DNA from: Occultella glacieicola
GTDB taxonomy: Bacteria; Actinomycetota; Actinomycetes; Actinomycetales; Beutenbergiaceae
Direction of reading: 5' to 3'
Length of the DNA: 64,000 bases
Assembly: GCF_004353825.1 (NCBI RefSeq)
Contig: NZ_SMNA01000014.1
Coordinates: forward strand, 1 to 64,000
Of the stretch, positions 48,750 through 57,239 are shown in pieces. Position numbers and translations under genes: made by a program. The first letter of the stretch is position 1. Every line of letters begins with the position of its first letter. The notes under the pieces are model-generated. The model ran no database searches. It was not told the origin of the DNA and saw only the letters and a list, made by a program, of their open reading frames with translations.

Positions 48750-50806
48750 GCGAGCGCATCACCCGCGCCCTGGTCCGCGACGTCCAGCTCGAGGACCTGG
48801 GCACACTGGCCCTGGTCACCCTCGACAACGGACTCGACTTCACCAAGCCCAACACGCTCGGCGCCGGCGGCATGGCCGCACTGCGGGAGGCGTTCGAGGC
48901 CGTGTCGGCACGCGCCGACGCCGGGGAGATCGTCGCGGCCGCCGTCACCGGCAAGCCGTTCCACTTCGCCGCCGGTGCGGACCTGCACGCCGCGGCCGGG
49001 ATCACCACGACCGAGCAGGCCCGCGAGATCGCCGAGGCCGGCCACGACACGTACCGGATCCTCAGCGACATGGCCGTGCCGACGTTCGCCTACGTCGGCG
49101 GGGTCGCCCTCGGGGGCGGCATGGAGCTGGCGCTCTCGGCCACCTACCGCACGGTCGCGGCCTCGGTGCGCAACCTCGGCCTGCCCGAGGTCTTCCTCGG
49201 GCTGATCCCCGGGTGGGGTGGCACCTTCCTGATGCCGCACCTGATCGGCATCGAGAAGGCTCTCGGTGTCGTGGTCGAGAACCCGTTGCGCAACAACCGC
49301 CAGCTCAAGGCCGGCGAGGCCGTGGCGCTCGGCGTCATGGACGTCGCCCTCGAACCGGCCGACTTCCTCGCCGAGTCGCTGCGCTGGAGTGCCCGGGTAC
49401 TGCGCGGCGAGGTCACCCCGGACCGGCCGGAGCCGCTCGACGAGGCCGGCCGCGCCCGCTGGCTCGCCGGAGTCGACGCCGCCCGGGCGAAGGTCGACGG
49501 CCGTCTGCACGGCGCCGCACCGGCCCCGTACGTCGCCCTGGATCTGCTCGCACTGGCGGCGGACGGTGACAGGGACGCGTCCTTCGCGGCCGAGAACGAC
49601 GCGCTCGCCGACCTGATCGTGTCGCCGGAGTTCAAGGCCGGCGTGTACGCCTTCGACCTCACCTCCAGCCGGGCGAAGCGGCCGGTCGGGGCCCCGTCCG
49701 CGAACCTGGCCCGGCCGGTGCGCTCGGTCGGCGTGGTCGGGGCCGGCCTGATGGCCTCCCAGCTGGCGCTGCTGTTCGCGCGGCGGATGCGCGTTCCGGT
49801 GATCATGCGGGACCTGGACGCGGAGCGGGCCGAGAAGGGCCTGGGCTTCGTCCGCGCGGAGGTGGCCAAGCTCGCCGAGCAGGGACGCATCGGCGCCGAC
49901 GAGGCGAACCGGATCACCTCCCTGGTCAGCGCTAGCACGGACCTCGCCGATCTTGCCGTCTCTGATCTGGTCATCGAGGCGGTGTTCGAGGAGCTGGACG
50001 TCAAGAAGAAGGTGTTCGCCGAGCTCGAGACCGTGATCGGCTCCGGCACCATCCTCGCCACCAACACCTCGGCACTGTCGATCACGGCGATGGCTGCGGA
50101 CCTGCAGCACCCGGAGCGGGTCGTCGGCCTGCACTTCTTCAACCCGGTCGCGCAGATGCCCCTCGTCGAGGTCATCCGCGCGGAGCGGACCGACGACGCC
50201 ACCTACGCCACCGCGTTCGCCGTCGCCAAGGCGTCCGGCAAGTCCGCGATCGCCGTGGCCGACGCGCCCGGCTTCGTCGTCAACCGACTCCTCGTGCGCC
50301 TGCTCGGCGAGGTTCTCGGCGCCCTCGAGGACGGCACCGACGTCCCCACCGCGGACGCCGCACTGCGGCCGCTCGGCCTGCCCATGGGCCCGTTCCAGCT
50401 CCTGCAGCTGGTGGGCCCCGCCGTCGCCATGCATGTCCTGGACACCCTGCGTGAGCACCTCGGTGACCGGTACCCGACGTCGCCCGGGCTGGCCCGGATG
50501 GTCACCGACGGCACGCCCTTCGTCACCTACGAAGGTCGTCCCACAGCCGCCTCACCCGTCGACCCGGGCATCGAGCGCTACTTCGGTTCCCGGGCCGGCC
50601 GGGCCTACACGGCGCCGGAGCTGCTCGACCGGGTCGGTGGCGCGCTCGCCGAGGAGGTCACCCTGATGCTCGACGAACAGGTGGTCTCGGAGGCGGCCGA
50701 CATCGACCTCGGCATGATCCTCGGCGCCGGCTGGCCGTTCCACCTGGGTGGGATCACGCCGTACCTGCGCCGGACCGGTCACCTGGACCGCGACGCCGCG
50801 AGCTGA
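48746..50806 (+). CDS. fadB: Multifunctional enoyl-CoA hydratase / 3-hydroxyacyl-CoA dehydrogenase
   Basis: A 686-aa fusion. Residues ~10-260 are a crotonase domain (AAVTGKPFHFAAGADLHAAAG oxyanion-hole loop, GGVALGGGMELALSATYRTVAA, LGLPEVFLGLIPGWGGTFLMPHLIG). Residues ~325-510 are the NAD-binding 3HCDH domain (VGVVGAGLMASQLALLFARR, LVIEAVFEELDVKKKVFAELE, HPERVVGLHFFNPVAQMPLVEVI) and the rest the C-terminal dehydrogenase domain (GFVVNRLLVRLLGEVLGALEDG). The ATG at 48746 overlaps fadA and is preceded by CGAGGAGAG, so the longer frame upstream is rejected. Its last 28 bp overlap the end of the convergent prs-like gene. Confidence 0.93.
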   Translation: MSERITRALVRDVQLEDLGTLALVTLDNGLDFTKPNTLGAGGMAALREAFEAVSARADAGEIVAAAVTGKPFHFAAGADLHAAAGITTTEQAREIAEAGHDTYRILSDMAVPTFAYVGGVALGGGMELALSATYRTVAASVRNLGLPEVFLGLIPGWGGTFLMPHLIGIEKALGVVVENPLRNNRQLKAGEAVALGVMDVALEPADFLAESLRWSARVLRGEVTPDRPEPLDEAGRARWLAGVDAARAKVDGRLHGAAPAPYVALDLLALAADGDRDASFAAENDALADLIVSPEFKAGVYAFDLTSSRAKRPVGAPSANLARPVRSVGVVGAGLMASQLALLFARRMRVPVIMRDLDAERAEKGLGFVRAEVAKLAEQGRIGADEANRITSLVSASTDLADLAVSDLVIEAVFEELDVKKKVFAELETVIGSGTILATNTSALSITAMAADLQHPERVVGLHFFNPVAQMPLVEVIRAERTDDATYATAFAVAKASGKSAIAVADAPGFVVNRLLVRLLGEVLGALEDGTDVPTADAALRPLGLPMGPFQLLQLVGPAVAMHVLDTLREHLGDRYPTSPGLARMVTDGTPFVTYEGRPTAASPVDPGIERYFGSRAGRAYTAPELLDRVGGALAEEVTLMLDEQVVSEAADIDLGMILGAGWPFHLGGITPYLRRTGHLDRDAAS

Positions 50807-51786
50807 GCCCGCTCGAACAGGGACGGCTGCGGCGGGGCGTGGGTCGGGTCGACGCCGTCGAAGAGGCTGCTGACCGACTCCCCCTCGTGGATGCGTCGGA
50901 TCGCCTCGGCGAACAGCTGGGACACCGACCGCACCACGAGGGAGTGCCAGTCGCCCGGTGCGGGCACCGTGTCCGTGGTCACCACCTCGGTGATCATCGG
51001 GTGCTCGCTCAACCGGGCGACGGCGCTACCCGTGAACAGTCCGTGGGTGCACGCGACGGACGCCTCGTGGCAGCCCTCCTCGTCGAGTTTGGCCATCAGC
51101 TGCACGATCGAGCCACCGGTGGCGATCTCGTCGTCGAGCACGATGGCCCGCTTCCCGGCGACGTCGCCCACGATCGCGTCGATGACCACCCGGTCGTCGG
51201 CGAGCCGCTGCTTGCTCCCGGCCGCGACCGGGAGGCCGAGCAGCCGTGCGAACTGGGTCGCGGTCTTCGCGTTCCCCAGGTCCGGTGACACCACGATCGC
51301 GTCGGACAGGTCGCGCCCACGGTAGTGGTCGGCGAGCACCCCGAGCGCGGTCAGGTGGTCCACCGGGACCGAGAAGAAGCCGTGCACCTGTGGCGAGTGC
51401 AGCGTCATCGTGAGGATCCGGTCCGCACCGGCCGCGACCAGCATGTCCGCGACCAGACGCCCGCCCAGGGAGATCCGGGAGGCGTCCTTCTTGTCCGACC
51501 TGGCGTAGGCGAAATGCGGGATCACGGCCGTGATCTGCGCGGCCGAGGCGCCCTTGGCTGCGTCGATCATGAGGAGCAGCTCCATCAGGTGCTCCTGGGT
51601 GGGCGGCACGAGCGGCTGCACGATGTACACGTCGCGCTGGCGGCAGTTCGCTCCGAGCTGTGCCTGCAGACAGTCGTTGCTGAACCGGGTGGTCTCCGAT
51701 GGTGACACCTCGATCCCGAGCTCGTCGCAGATCAGCCGCGCCAGCGCGGGGTGTGCGCTGCCGGTGAACACCACGATGTCGCGCAT
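50779..51786 (-). CDS. prs: Ribose-phosphate diphosphokinase (PRPP synthetase), divergent paralogue
   Basis: A 335-aa PRPP synthetase. DIVVFTGSAHPALARLICDELGIEVSPSETTRFSNDCLQAQLGANCRQRDVYIVQPL opens the fold, IPHFAYARSDKKDASRISLGGRLVADML is the catalytic flexible-loop region, HSPQVHGFFSVPVDHLTAL the HSPQiqGFF signature and IVLDDEIATGGSI the ribose-phosphate loop. Differences from the housekeeping bacterial form: the DVGGVxRAR region reads DLGNAKTATQFAR, and the PRPP loop is DDEIATGGS rather than VDDMxDTGGT. It may be a second, specialised Prs, since the canonical gene usually sits beside glmU, which is not here. GGAGAGAGG precedes the ATG. Confidence 0.87.
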   Translation of the reverse strand: MRDIVVFTGSAHPALARLICDELGIEVSPSETTRFSNDCLQAQLGANCRQRDVYIVQPLVPPTQEHLMELLLMIDAAKGASAAQITAVIPHFAYARSDKKDASRISLGGRLVADMLVAAGADRILTMTLHSPQVHGFFSVPVDHLTALGVLADHYRGRDLSDAIVVSPDLGNAKTATQFARLLGLPVAAGSKQRLADDRVVIDAIVGDVAGKRAIVLDDEIATGGSIVQLMAKLDEEGCHEASVACTHGLFTGSAVARLSEHPMITEVVTTDTVPAPGDWHSLVVRSVSQLFAEAIRRIHEGESVSSLFDGVDPTHAPPQPSLFERAQLAASRSR

Positions 51787-51883
51787 GCGCCTGCCTCTCT
51801 CCGGGGTCTGGTGGCGATGCTAGGGGATCCGATCGACGTCGCGCGACGGCCCCTGCTGCGGACCACGTCCCCGTGGTCGCCGC

Positions 51884-52606
51884 TCAGGCGATGCGCGTGC
51901 CCGACGGCGACAGTGCGGCCGGTCGGTAGTCCTCGCCTCGTCGCTCGGCCTCGATGGCGAGCGCGCGGTGCTCGTCCAGGTCGACGAGGAAGGCGTCCGC
52001 GTGTTCGGCGAGCAGCCGGATCCGGGCCTCGTCCCGGCCGACCCAGCGGAAATCGCGCCGGTAGGTGTGCCGGTTCTCGACGACGAACAGCACCTGCTCA
52101 CAGCCGGTCACGTGCAACTGCCACTGGAGCTGGTCCCGGTACACCCCCGCCGCCTCGTCGAGATCGGCGACCGCGGTCTTGATCTCGCAGATCGAGTGCG
52201 CCCCGACCCCGTCCGGGGTGGCCAGATGGCGCGGGTTCTCGCCCGCACACAGGTGAGAGTTCGGATGGATCCCGAACCGTTGGTGCACCCACGCCGCGAT
52301 CACCGGCTCCCGCACGATCCCGTGTTCGAACTGGGGCAGCCGGGGGCCCTCCCAACCGCTGAGCTTGGCCTCGAGGAGCCGCTTGCGCTGCTTGCTCACC
52401 TGCCCGCGGGAGGTGACCAGGCGCCGCGCGTCCGTGGCCGTGACGCCCCACAGCCGGGCCCGGAGCCAGGCGACGCGTTGCCGGGAGGTGACCGGATCGC
52501 CGCCAGGGCCCTGCACATAGCGATACCGGTTCTGCTCCACCCGCACGAGATTACGTGACACCTGCGCCACGCCGGACCTCGGCACGCGGGCAGCGCGCAG
52601 ATCCAC
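51884..52606 (-). CDS. YqaJ/lambda-exonuclease-type nuclease domain protein
   Basis: A 240-aa protein with a PD-(D/E)XK nuclease of the YqaJ viral-recombinase type. FEHGIVREPVIAAWVHQRFG (Glu in motif I), ENPRHLATPDGVGAHSICEIKTAVADL (Asp, then E-x-K) and YRDQLQWQLHVTGCEQVLFVVENR (the QxQ helix) are in the correct order. Lambda-type exonucleases resect double-stranded ends for annealing-based recombination. No RecT/Bet partner or other phage gene is nearby. The GTG at 52606 sits one base after the stop of the debranching-enzyme gene, suggesting re-initiation. An internal GTG (residue 16) is a possible alternative start. The first ~70 residues are basic and may bind DNA. Confidence 0.78.
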   Translation of the reverse strand: MDLRAARVPRSGVAQVSRNLVRVEQNRYRYVQGPGGDPVTSRQRVAWLRARLWGVTATDARRLVTSRGQVSKQRKRLLEAKLSGWEGPRLPQFEHGIVREPVIAAWVHQRFGIHPNSHLCAGENPRHLATPDGVGAHSICEIKTAVADLDEAAGVYRDQLQWQLHVTGCEQVLFVVENRHTYRRDFRWVGRDEARIRLLAEHADAFLVDLDEHRALAIEAERRGEDYRPAALSPSGTRIA

Positions 52607-52607
52607 G

Positions 52608-54734
52608 TCAGCGGACCCGCTCGTTCCCCACTCCGGCCGGCTTCCGGGTGGCCAGCCCGGCGACTGCCGGGGCGTCCACCCGGAAGCCGGACGGCGCCTC
52701 CACGGTGACGCCCGCCTGTGCGTCGACCGCGACGGCCAGGTGCTGTCCGCCCACCCGCAACCCGGACACCGAGAGGGCGTCGGTGCTGGCCGGGCTGACC
52801 CGGATCCACCCGTTCGGGACGTCGACCGAGAGACCGAGCCGGGCGGTGACGATGGCCATCGCAGCGGCCGCGGACCAGGCCTGCGGCCGGCAGGACGCCG
52901 GGTACGGCACCGGCCTGCTCACCTCGGACGGGCCGTCGCCGGAGAACAGTTCGGGCAGCCGGAAGCCGAAGTCCGGCGCGGCCCGCACCAACCCGTCGCC
53001 CAGGCGTGCGGCGACCTCCCCGTATCCGGCCCGGGCGAGCCCGCGGATCGCGATCGCGGTGTCATGCGGCCAGACCGCACCGCCGTGGTAGCTCAGGGGC
53101 CAGTACCCGCCGGAGCCGGCGGCCAGGGTACGCAGGCCGTACCCGGAGTCGAGCGCGGGCCCGGCGACCCGGGCGGCCACCGCGCGCTCCTCGCCCGGGT
53201 CCAGCAGTCCGGTGCCGAGCAGGTGCGCCATGTTCGAGGCCACCGAGTCGACCGGGCGCTTGCCGGCGTCGAGGGCGATCGCGGGGTACGGGCCGTCGGC
53301 GTCCGCCACCCAGTACGCGGAGCGGAACCGGGTGGCCAGACGTCCCGCCCAGTCCCGCCACCGGTGTGCCCCGGGCCGGCCGAACGCGCAGAGCAGGTCC
53401 GCCCCGGCCAGTGCCGCCTCGTGGGCGTAACCCTGGACCTCCACGAGCGCGATCGCCGGCGTCGCGAGGGCGCCGTCGCGCCAGCGGACCGAGTCCCCGG
53501 AGTCCTTCCATCCCTGGTTCGCCAGGCCCCCACCGCTGCTGTCGTACTCGAGGAAGCCGTCGCCGTCGGCATCCCCGTACGTGACCATCCAGTCCAGGGC
53601 GCGCTCGGCCGCCGGGAGCAGCGCCGCCACCTCGGCCTCCGGCAAGCCCCAACGCCAGGCGTCGGCGAGCAGGCACACCCACAGCGGGGTCGCGTCGATG
53701 CTGCCGTAGTACAGCGGCGGCAGCATCCCGGCGGTCCCCGATCCGATCGGGGCGCGCCGCAGCTCGTGCAGGATCTTGCCGGGCTCCTCACCGGTGGTGC
53801 GGTCGACGACGCTGCCCTGCGCGGCGGCCAGCGTGCGCAGTGTCCCGCCGGCGAGCTCCGTCCCCAGCGGCAGCATCATCCGCGCCGCCCAGATCGAATC
53901 CCGGCCGAACAGGGTGAAGAACCACGGCGCTCCGGCGGCGACGAAGGCTTCGTCCGGGGTCCGCACGGTGGACATCAGGAGCCCGCCCAGATCGTCCAGG
54001 CTCCGCTCCAGCAGCACCGGCAGGCGTCGGTCCCAGGCCTGCACGCTCGGCGTCGACCAGGGTCGGCCGCCTCGACGTGCGCCCGGCGCGGCTCGGACCG
54101 CACCGGTCGGGTCCACGCAGTCGATCTGCCAGGTGAGTTCGGCGGGCCGGTCCGGCTCGGCGCGCACCGTCCAGACAAGCGTCGGGGCGGTGGGCTCGTC
54201 GAGGTCGATCCGGGCTCCGGGAGCCCGCACCTGCACCTCGACCCCGCCCGCGGCCGCCTCGGACCCCACCCAGCGCAGGCCGTCCGCCATCCGGGTGGGC
54301 ACCACCGGAGTGGCCGCCTCACCGGCCTTCACGCGGTCCATGGGAAGCAGGTCCGCACCGAGCCGGATCCGGACCGTCGCCTCGACGGCCCCCACCGAGG
54401 TCGCGCTGGAGAGGGTCAGGCGTTCGCGCATCCGCCCGGGGGTCACCGTGCGCTCGACGTCGATCCGGGTGGTCGGGTCCGCGCCTGGGCCGTCGAGGTC
54501 GCGGGCGAGCGCGACCAGGCGCACGCACCCCGACCCCGCGTTCGCGCCGGCGATGCCCTCGGGCACGACGCCGTCGACGGTCAGAAGTGCCTCACTGAGC
54601 ACCCGCACGTCCGCGTGGAACACCCCGTTGAGGTCCGCCCGCCCCGCCCGGATCTGCCCGTCCGCACCCGACCAGGCCTGGGTCGGCGCAGCGAGTGCGA
54701 CCAGCTGATCGTGCAGCAGCGGTTGCCGAACCAT
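52608..54734 (-). CDS. Amylo-alpha-1,6-glucosidase / glycogen-debranching-type glycoside hydrolase
   Basis: A 708-aa protein. Residues 1-~200 are a beta-rich N-terminal debranching-enzyme domain (PF14742-like: GRADLNGVFHADVRVLSEALLTVDG, VRERLTLSSATSVGAVEATVRIRLGAD-like strands). The rest is an (alpha/alpha)6 barrel with PWFFTLFGRDSIWAARMMLPLG, LPPLYYGSIDATPLWVCLLADAWRWG, SGGGLANQGWKDSGDSVRWRDG, PVDSVASNMAHLLGTGLL and YHGGAVWPHDTAIAIRGLARAGYGE, the WKDSxDs and GGxVWPhDt signatures of this family. Likely hydrolyses alpha-1,6 or other alpha-glucosidic bonds of imported or stored glucans, in the cytoplasm (no signal peptide). The ATG at 54734 follows GGAAGG, and a GTG 15 nt upstream is less likely. 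It diverges from a LacI gene and shares its operators. Confidence 0.85.
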   Translation of the reverse strand: MVRQPLLHDQLVALAAPTQAWSGADGQIRAGRADLNGVFHADVRVLSEALLTVDGVVPEGIAGANAGSGCVRLVALARDLDGPGADPTTRIDVERTVTPGRMRERLTLSSATSVGAVEATVRIRLGADLLPMDRVKAGEAATPVVPTRMADGLRWVGSEAAAGGVEVQVRAPGARIDLDEPTAPTLVWTVRAEPDRPAELTWQIDCVDPTGAVRAAPGARRGGRPWSTPSVQAWDRRLPVLLERSLDDLGGLLMSTVRTPDEAFVAAGAPWFFTLFGRDSIWAARMMLPLGTELAGGTLRTLAAAQGSVVDRTTGEEPGKILHELRRAPIGSGTAGMLPPLYYGSIDATPLWVCLLADAWRWGLPEAEVAALLPAAERALDWMVTYGDADGDGFLEYDSSGGGLANQGWKDSGDSVRWRDGALATPAIALVEVQGYAHEAALAGADLLCAFGRPGAHRWRDWAGRLATRFRSAYWVADADGPYPAIALDAGKRPVDSVASNMAHLLGTGLLDPGEERAVAARVAGPALDSGYGLRTLAAGSGGYWPLSYHGGAVWPHDTAIAIRGLARAGYGEVAARLGDGLVRAAPDFGFRLPELFSGDGPSEVSRPVPYPASCRPQAWSAAAAMAIVTARLGLSVDVPNGWIRVSPASTDALSVSGLRVGGQHLAVAVDAQAGVTVEAPSGFRVDAPAVAGLATRKPAGVGNERVR

Positions 54735-54776
54735 TCCCACGCCTTCCACGCTTGACAGCCCCGGTGGTTCCAGACC

Positions 54777-54805
54777 ACTCTAGGACAACTGTTTGAACGA
54801 TCCAA
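54777..54805 (-). promoter_or_regulatory. Promoter of the debranching gene with LacI-type operator over the -35
   Basis: On the minus strand TTGGAT (54805-54800) and TAGAGT (54782-54777) are separated by 17 bp. The sequence around the -35, TTGGATCGTTCAA (54805-54793), is an imperfect dyad of the kind bound by LacI-family regulators. The divergent LacI gene starts at 54874. Confidence 0.55.
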
Positions 54806-54832
54806 TCCGACGACGATGCCGATGGCCGATGA

Positions 54833-54844
54833 TTGATCCATCAA
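54833..54844 (+). promoter_or_regulatory. Palindromic LacI-family operator upstream of lacI-type gene
   Basis: TTGATCCATCAA has perfect 5-bp arms (TTGAT/ATCAA) around a central CC. It lies 29 bp before the LacI start and 28 bp from the dyad in the divergent promoter. It probably serves autoregulation and cooperative repression. Confidence 0.55.
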
Positions 54845-54873
54845 TGGGTCACGAACTGGCGAGGAGGCGGAAG

Positions 54874-55917
54874 ATGAGCGCGCGGCAACGCGTCACCCTG
54901 GAGTCGGTTGCCGCGCACGCCAAGGTGTCCCGCCAGACCGTCTCGAACGCCATCAACGCGCCCGACGTGGTCAAACCCGAGACCCTGACCCGCGTGCTCG
55001 AATCGATCGCGGAACTCGGCTACCAACCGTCCCGGGCGGCCCGGCAGTTGCGGACCCGGCGTTCCCAGATCCTCGGCTACTCCCTCAGGCCGGTCCCGGC
55101 AGATGCGCACGGCACGATCGGCGACCGGTTCGTGCACGGCCTCGCCAGGGCCGCGCAACAGCGCGGGTACCGGATCATGCTGTTCGCGTCCGGGAACGAC
55201 GAGGAGGAGATCCTCCAGTACGACGAACTGCTGTCCGGTGCCGACCTGGACGGCTTCGTCCTGACGAACACCCATCACGGCGACCCGCGTATCGCCTGGC
55301 TCGCGGAGCGGGACGTGCCGTTCGTGACCTTCGGTCGCCCGTGGGGCAACGCGGACGCCACCCATCCCTGGGTGGACGTCGACGGGGCAGCCGGCACGGC
55401 GGCCGCGACCCGCCACCTGCACGAGCTCGGGCACACCCGGATCGCCTACCTCGGTTGGCCGCACGGCTCCGGGGTCGGTGACGACCGCCGGACCGGATGG
55501 TCGGACGTGATGGCCGAACTCGGCCTGCCCGCCGATGGGCGCTGGCAGGAGACCACCGAGAACGCCACCGAGCCTGCCCGCGATGCGGCTGCGACGCTCC
55601 TGCGTCGGGTCAGCCCGGGCGCGGTGGTGTGCGTCAGCGACTCGGTCGCCCTCGGGGTCATCCGCGCCGCCGAGGCGCAGGGTCGCCGGCTGGCCGTGAC
55701 CGGTTTCGACGACTCGGCGGTGGCGCTGCTGGCGGGGATGACCACCCTGGCGCAACCGGTCACCGAGTCCGCCCAGCGCGCGCTCGCGCTGGTGCTCCGC
55801 GATATCGGCGTCGACACCGTGGGGCCCGCCTCCCGGCACGAGATCCTCGCTCCGCAGCTCGTCGTCCGGGACACCAGCATCCCGCCGGACCCACTGCCCC
55901 GAACCGTGGGATCCTGA
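54874..55917 (+). CDS. LacI-family transcriptional regulator
   Basis: A 347-aa repressor. The N-terminal HTH VTLESVAAHAKVSRQTVSNAINAPDVVKPETLTRVLESIAELGYQPSRAARQLRT includes the hinge helix. The remainder is a type I periplasmic-binding-like sugar sensor (GYSLRPVPADAHGTIGDRFVHGLARAAQQRGYRIMLFASG, LDGFVLTNTHHGDPRI, VDVDGAAGTAAATRHLHELGHTRIAYLGWP, VTGFDDSAVALLAGMTTLAQP). It presumably senses the sugar imported by the transporter downstream and controls both that operon and the divergent debranching gene. The ATG at 54874 is chosen for the GAGGAGG ribosome binding site 6 nt upstream. In-frame ATGs upstream (54793, 54844) lie in or beside the operators. Confidence 0.93.
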   Translation: MSARQRVTLESVAAHAKVSRQTVSNAINAPDVVKPETLTRVLESIAELGYQPSRAARQLRTRRSQILGYSLRPVPADAHGTIGDRFVHGLARAAQQRGYRIMLFASGNDEEEILQYDELLSGADLDGFVLTNTHHGDPRIAWLAERDVPFVTFGRPWGNADATHPWVDVDGAAGTAAATRHLHELGHTRIAYLGWPHGSGVGDDRRTGWSDVMAELGLPADGRWQETTENATEPARDAAATLLRRVSPGAVVCVSDSVALGVIRAAEAQGRRLAVTGFDDSAVALLAGMTTLAQPVTESAQRALALVLRDIGVDTVGPASRHEILAPQLVVRDTSIPPDPLPRTVGS

Positions 55918-55948
55918 CCGGGTCCGATCACCGAGCCAGGAGGATCCG

Positions 55949-57232
55949 ATGCCGCAACCCCCGCTCCTACGCTTGCCGGTCGGTGGACGGCGTCGTCGGA
56001 CGGCACGGGTGGGTGGCGTCGCCGTCGTGCTCGTCCTCGCCGCCGCGGCGTGCTCGGGCGGCACCGGCTTCACCGACGAGACCCCGACCGGGGCGGACGA
56101 CGGCGTGGACGACGGCACCGTCACCGTGCTGATCGGCTCCAGCGGTGCCGCCGAGACCGAGGCCGTCGAGGCGGCGGTGTCGGCCTGGTCCTCCGAGTCC
56201 GGCATCCGGGCCGAGGTCATCGTCGCGGCCGACCTGAACCAGCAGCTGAGCCAGGGGTTCGCGGCCGCCGAGCCGCCGGATGTGTTCTACCTGGGCACCG
56301 ACCAGTTCGCCGCGCACGCGGACAACGGGTCACTGCACCCGTATCTGGACGCCCTGCCCCAGGCCGCCGACTTCTACCCGAGCCTGCTCCGCTCGTTCAC
56401 CTACGCGGGCACCACCTACTGTGCCCCGAAGGACTTCTCCACCCTCGCCCTGATCATCAACACCGACTACTGGGCGGCCGCCGGCCTCACCGATGCGGAC
56501 CTCCCGACCACCTGGGCGCAACTGCGTGAGGTGGCGACGGCCCTGACCACGGACACCCACGTCGGCCTCAGTTTCGCCCCGGAGTGGCAGCGCATCGGTG
56601 CGTTCCTGGCCGAGGCCGGAGGGTCGCTCACGTCACCGGACAACGACCGGGCCACCGTGGACTCGCCCGAGAACCTCGAGGCCCTGGAGTACGTGCAGGA
56701 CCTGATCGGCTCCGGGGTGGCGGCCTTCCCGTCGACGCTGAACACCGGTTGGGGCGGCGAGGCCCTCGGCAGCGGTAGCGCGGCCATGGTCGTCGAGGGC
56801 AACTGGATCGTCGGAGCCATGGCCGCCGACTTCCCCGATGTCCGGTACCGCGTCGTCGAGTTGCCCGAAGGGCCGGGCGGCCGGGGGACGCTGCAGTTCA
56901 CCAACTGCTGGGGCGTCGCCGCCGGCACGGACACCGAGGCCGCCGTCGAGCTCGTCGCCGACCTCACCTCGCCGCAGGCGCAACTCGCCTTCGCGGACGC
57001 GTATGGCGTGATGCCGTCGGTGGCCACCGCCGCCCAGCAGTGGTCCGGCGACCACCCGGACCAGGCGGCGTTCCTGGCCGGGGCCGACTACGCGCACGGG
57101 TTCCCGTCCGCACCGGGGGCCGCGGCGGTCCTCGCCGACTTCAACGCACAACTCGAGGGCCTCCCGGACGCCGACCCCGCGGACATCCTCGCGTCGGTCC
57201 ACGTGGACCTGCAGGCCGTCCTCGGAGGCTGA
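55949..57232 (+). CDS. Sugar ABC transporter substrate-binding lipoprotein
   Basis: A 427-aa exported lipoprotein: GRRRRTARVGGVAVVLVLAAAACSGG with a lipobox ending AAAC. The mature part is a family 1 extracellular solute-binding protein (VTVLIGSSGAAETEAVEAAVSAWSSESG, PPDVFYLGTDQFAAHADNGSLHPYLDALP, APKDFSTLALIINTDYWAAAGL, GSGSAAMVVEGNWIVGAMAADFP, LTSPQAQLAFADAYGVMPSV), as in MalE-type proteins for oligosaccharides. CCAGGAGGA precedes the ATG. It follows the LacI gene by 31 bp and precedes two permeases. Linkage to a debranching-type glucosidase suggests an alpha-glucan oligosaccharide as ligand. Confidence 0.92.
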   Translation: MPQPPLLRLPVGGRRRRTARVGGVAVVLVLAAAACSGGTGFTDETPTGADDGVDDGTVTVLIGSSGAAETEAVEAAVSAWSSESGIRAEVIVAADLNQQLSQGFAAAEPPDVFYLGTDQFAAHADNGSLHPYLDALPQAADFYPSLLRSFTYAGTTYCAPKDFSTLALIINTDYWAAAGLTDADLPTTWAQLREVATALTTDTHVGLSFAPEWQRIGAFLAEAGGSLTSPDNDRATVDSPENLEALEYVQDLIGSGVAAFPSTLNTGWGGEALGSGSAAMVVEGNWIVGAMAADFPDVRYRVVELPEGPGGRGTLQFTNCWGVAAGTDTEAAVELVADLTSPQAQLAFADAYGVMPSVATAAQQWSGDHPDQAAFLAGADYAHGFPSAPGAAAVLADFNAQLEGLPDADPADILASVHVDLQAVLGG

Positions 57233-57239
57233 CGGGGAG

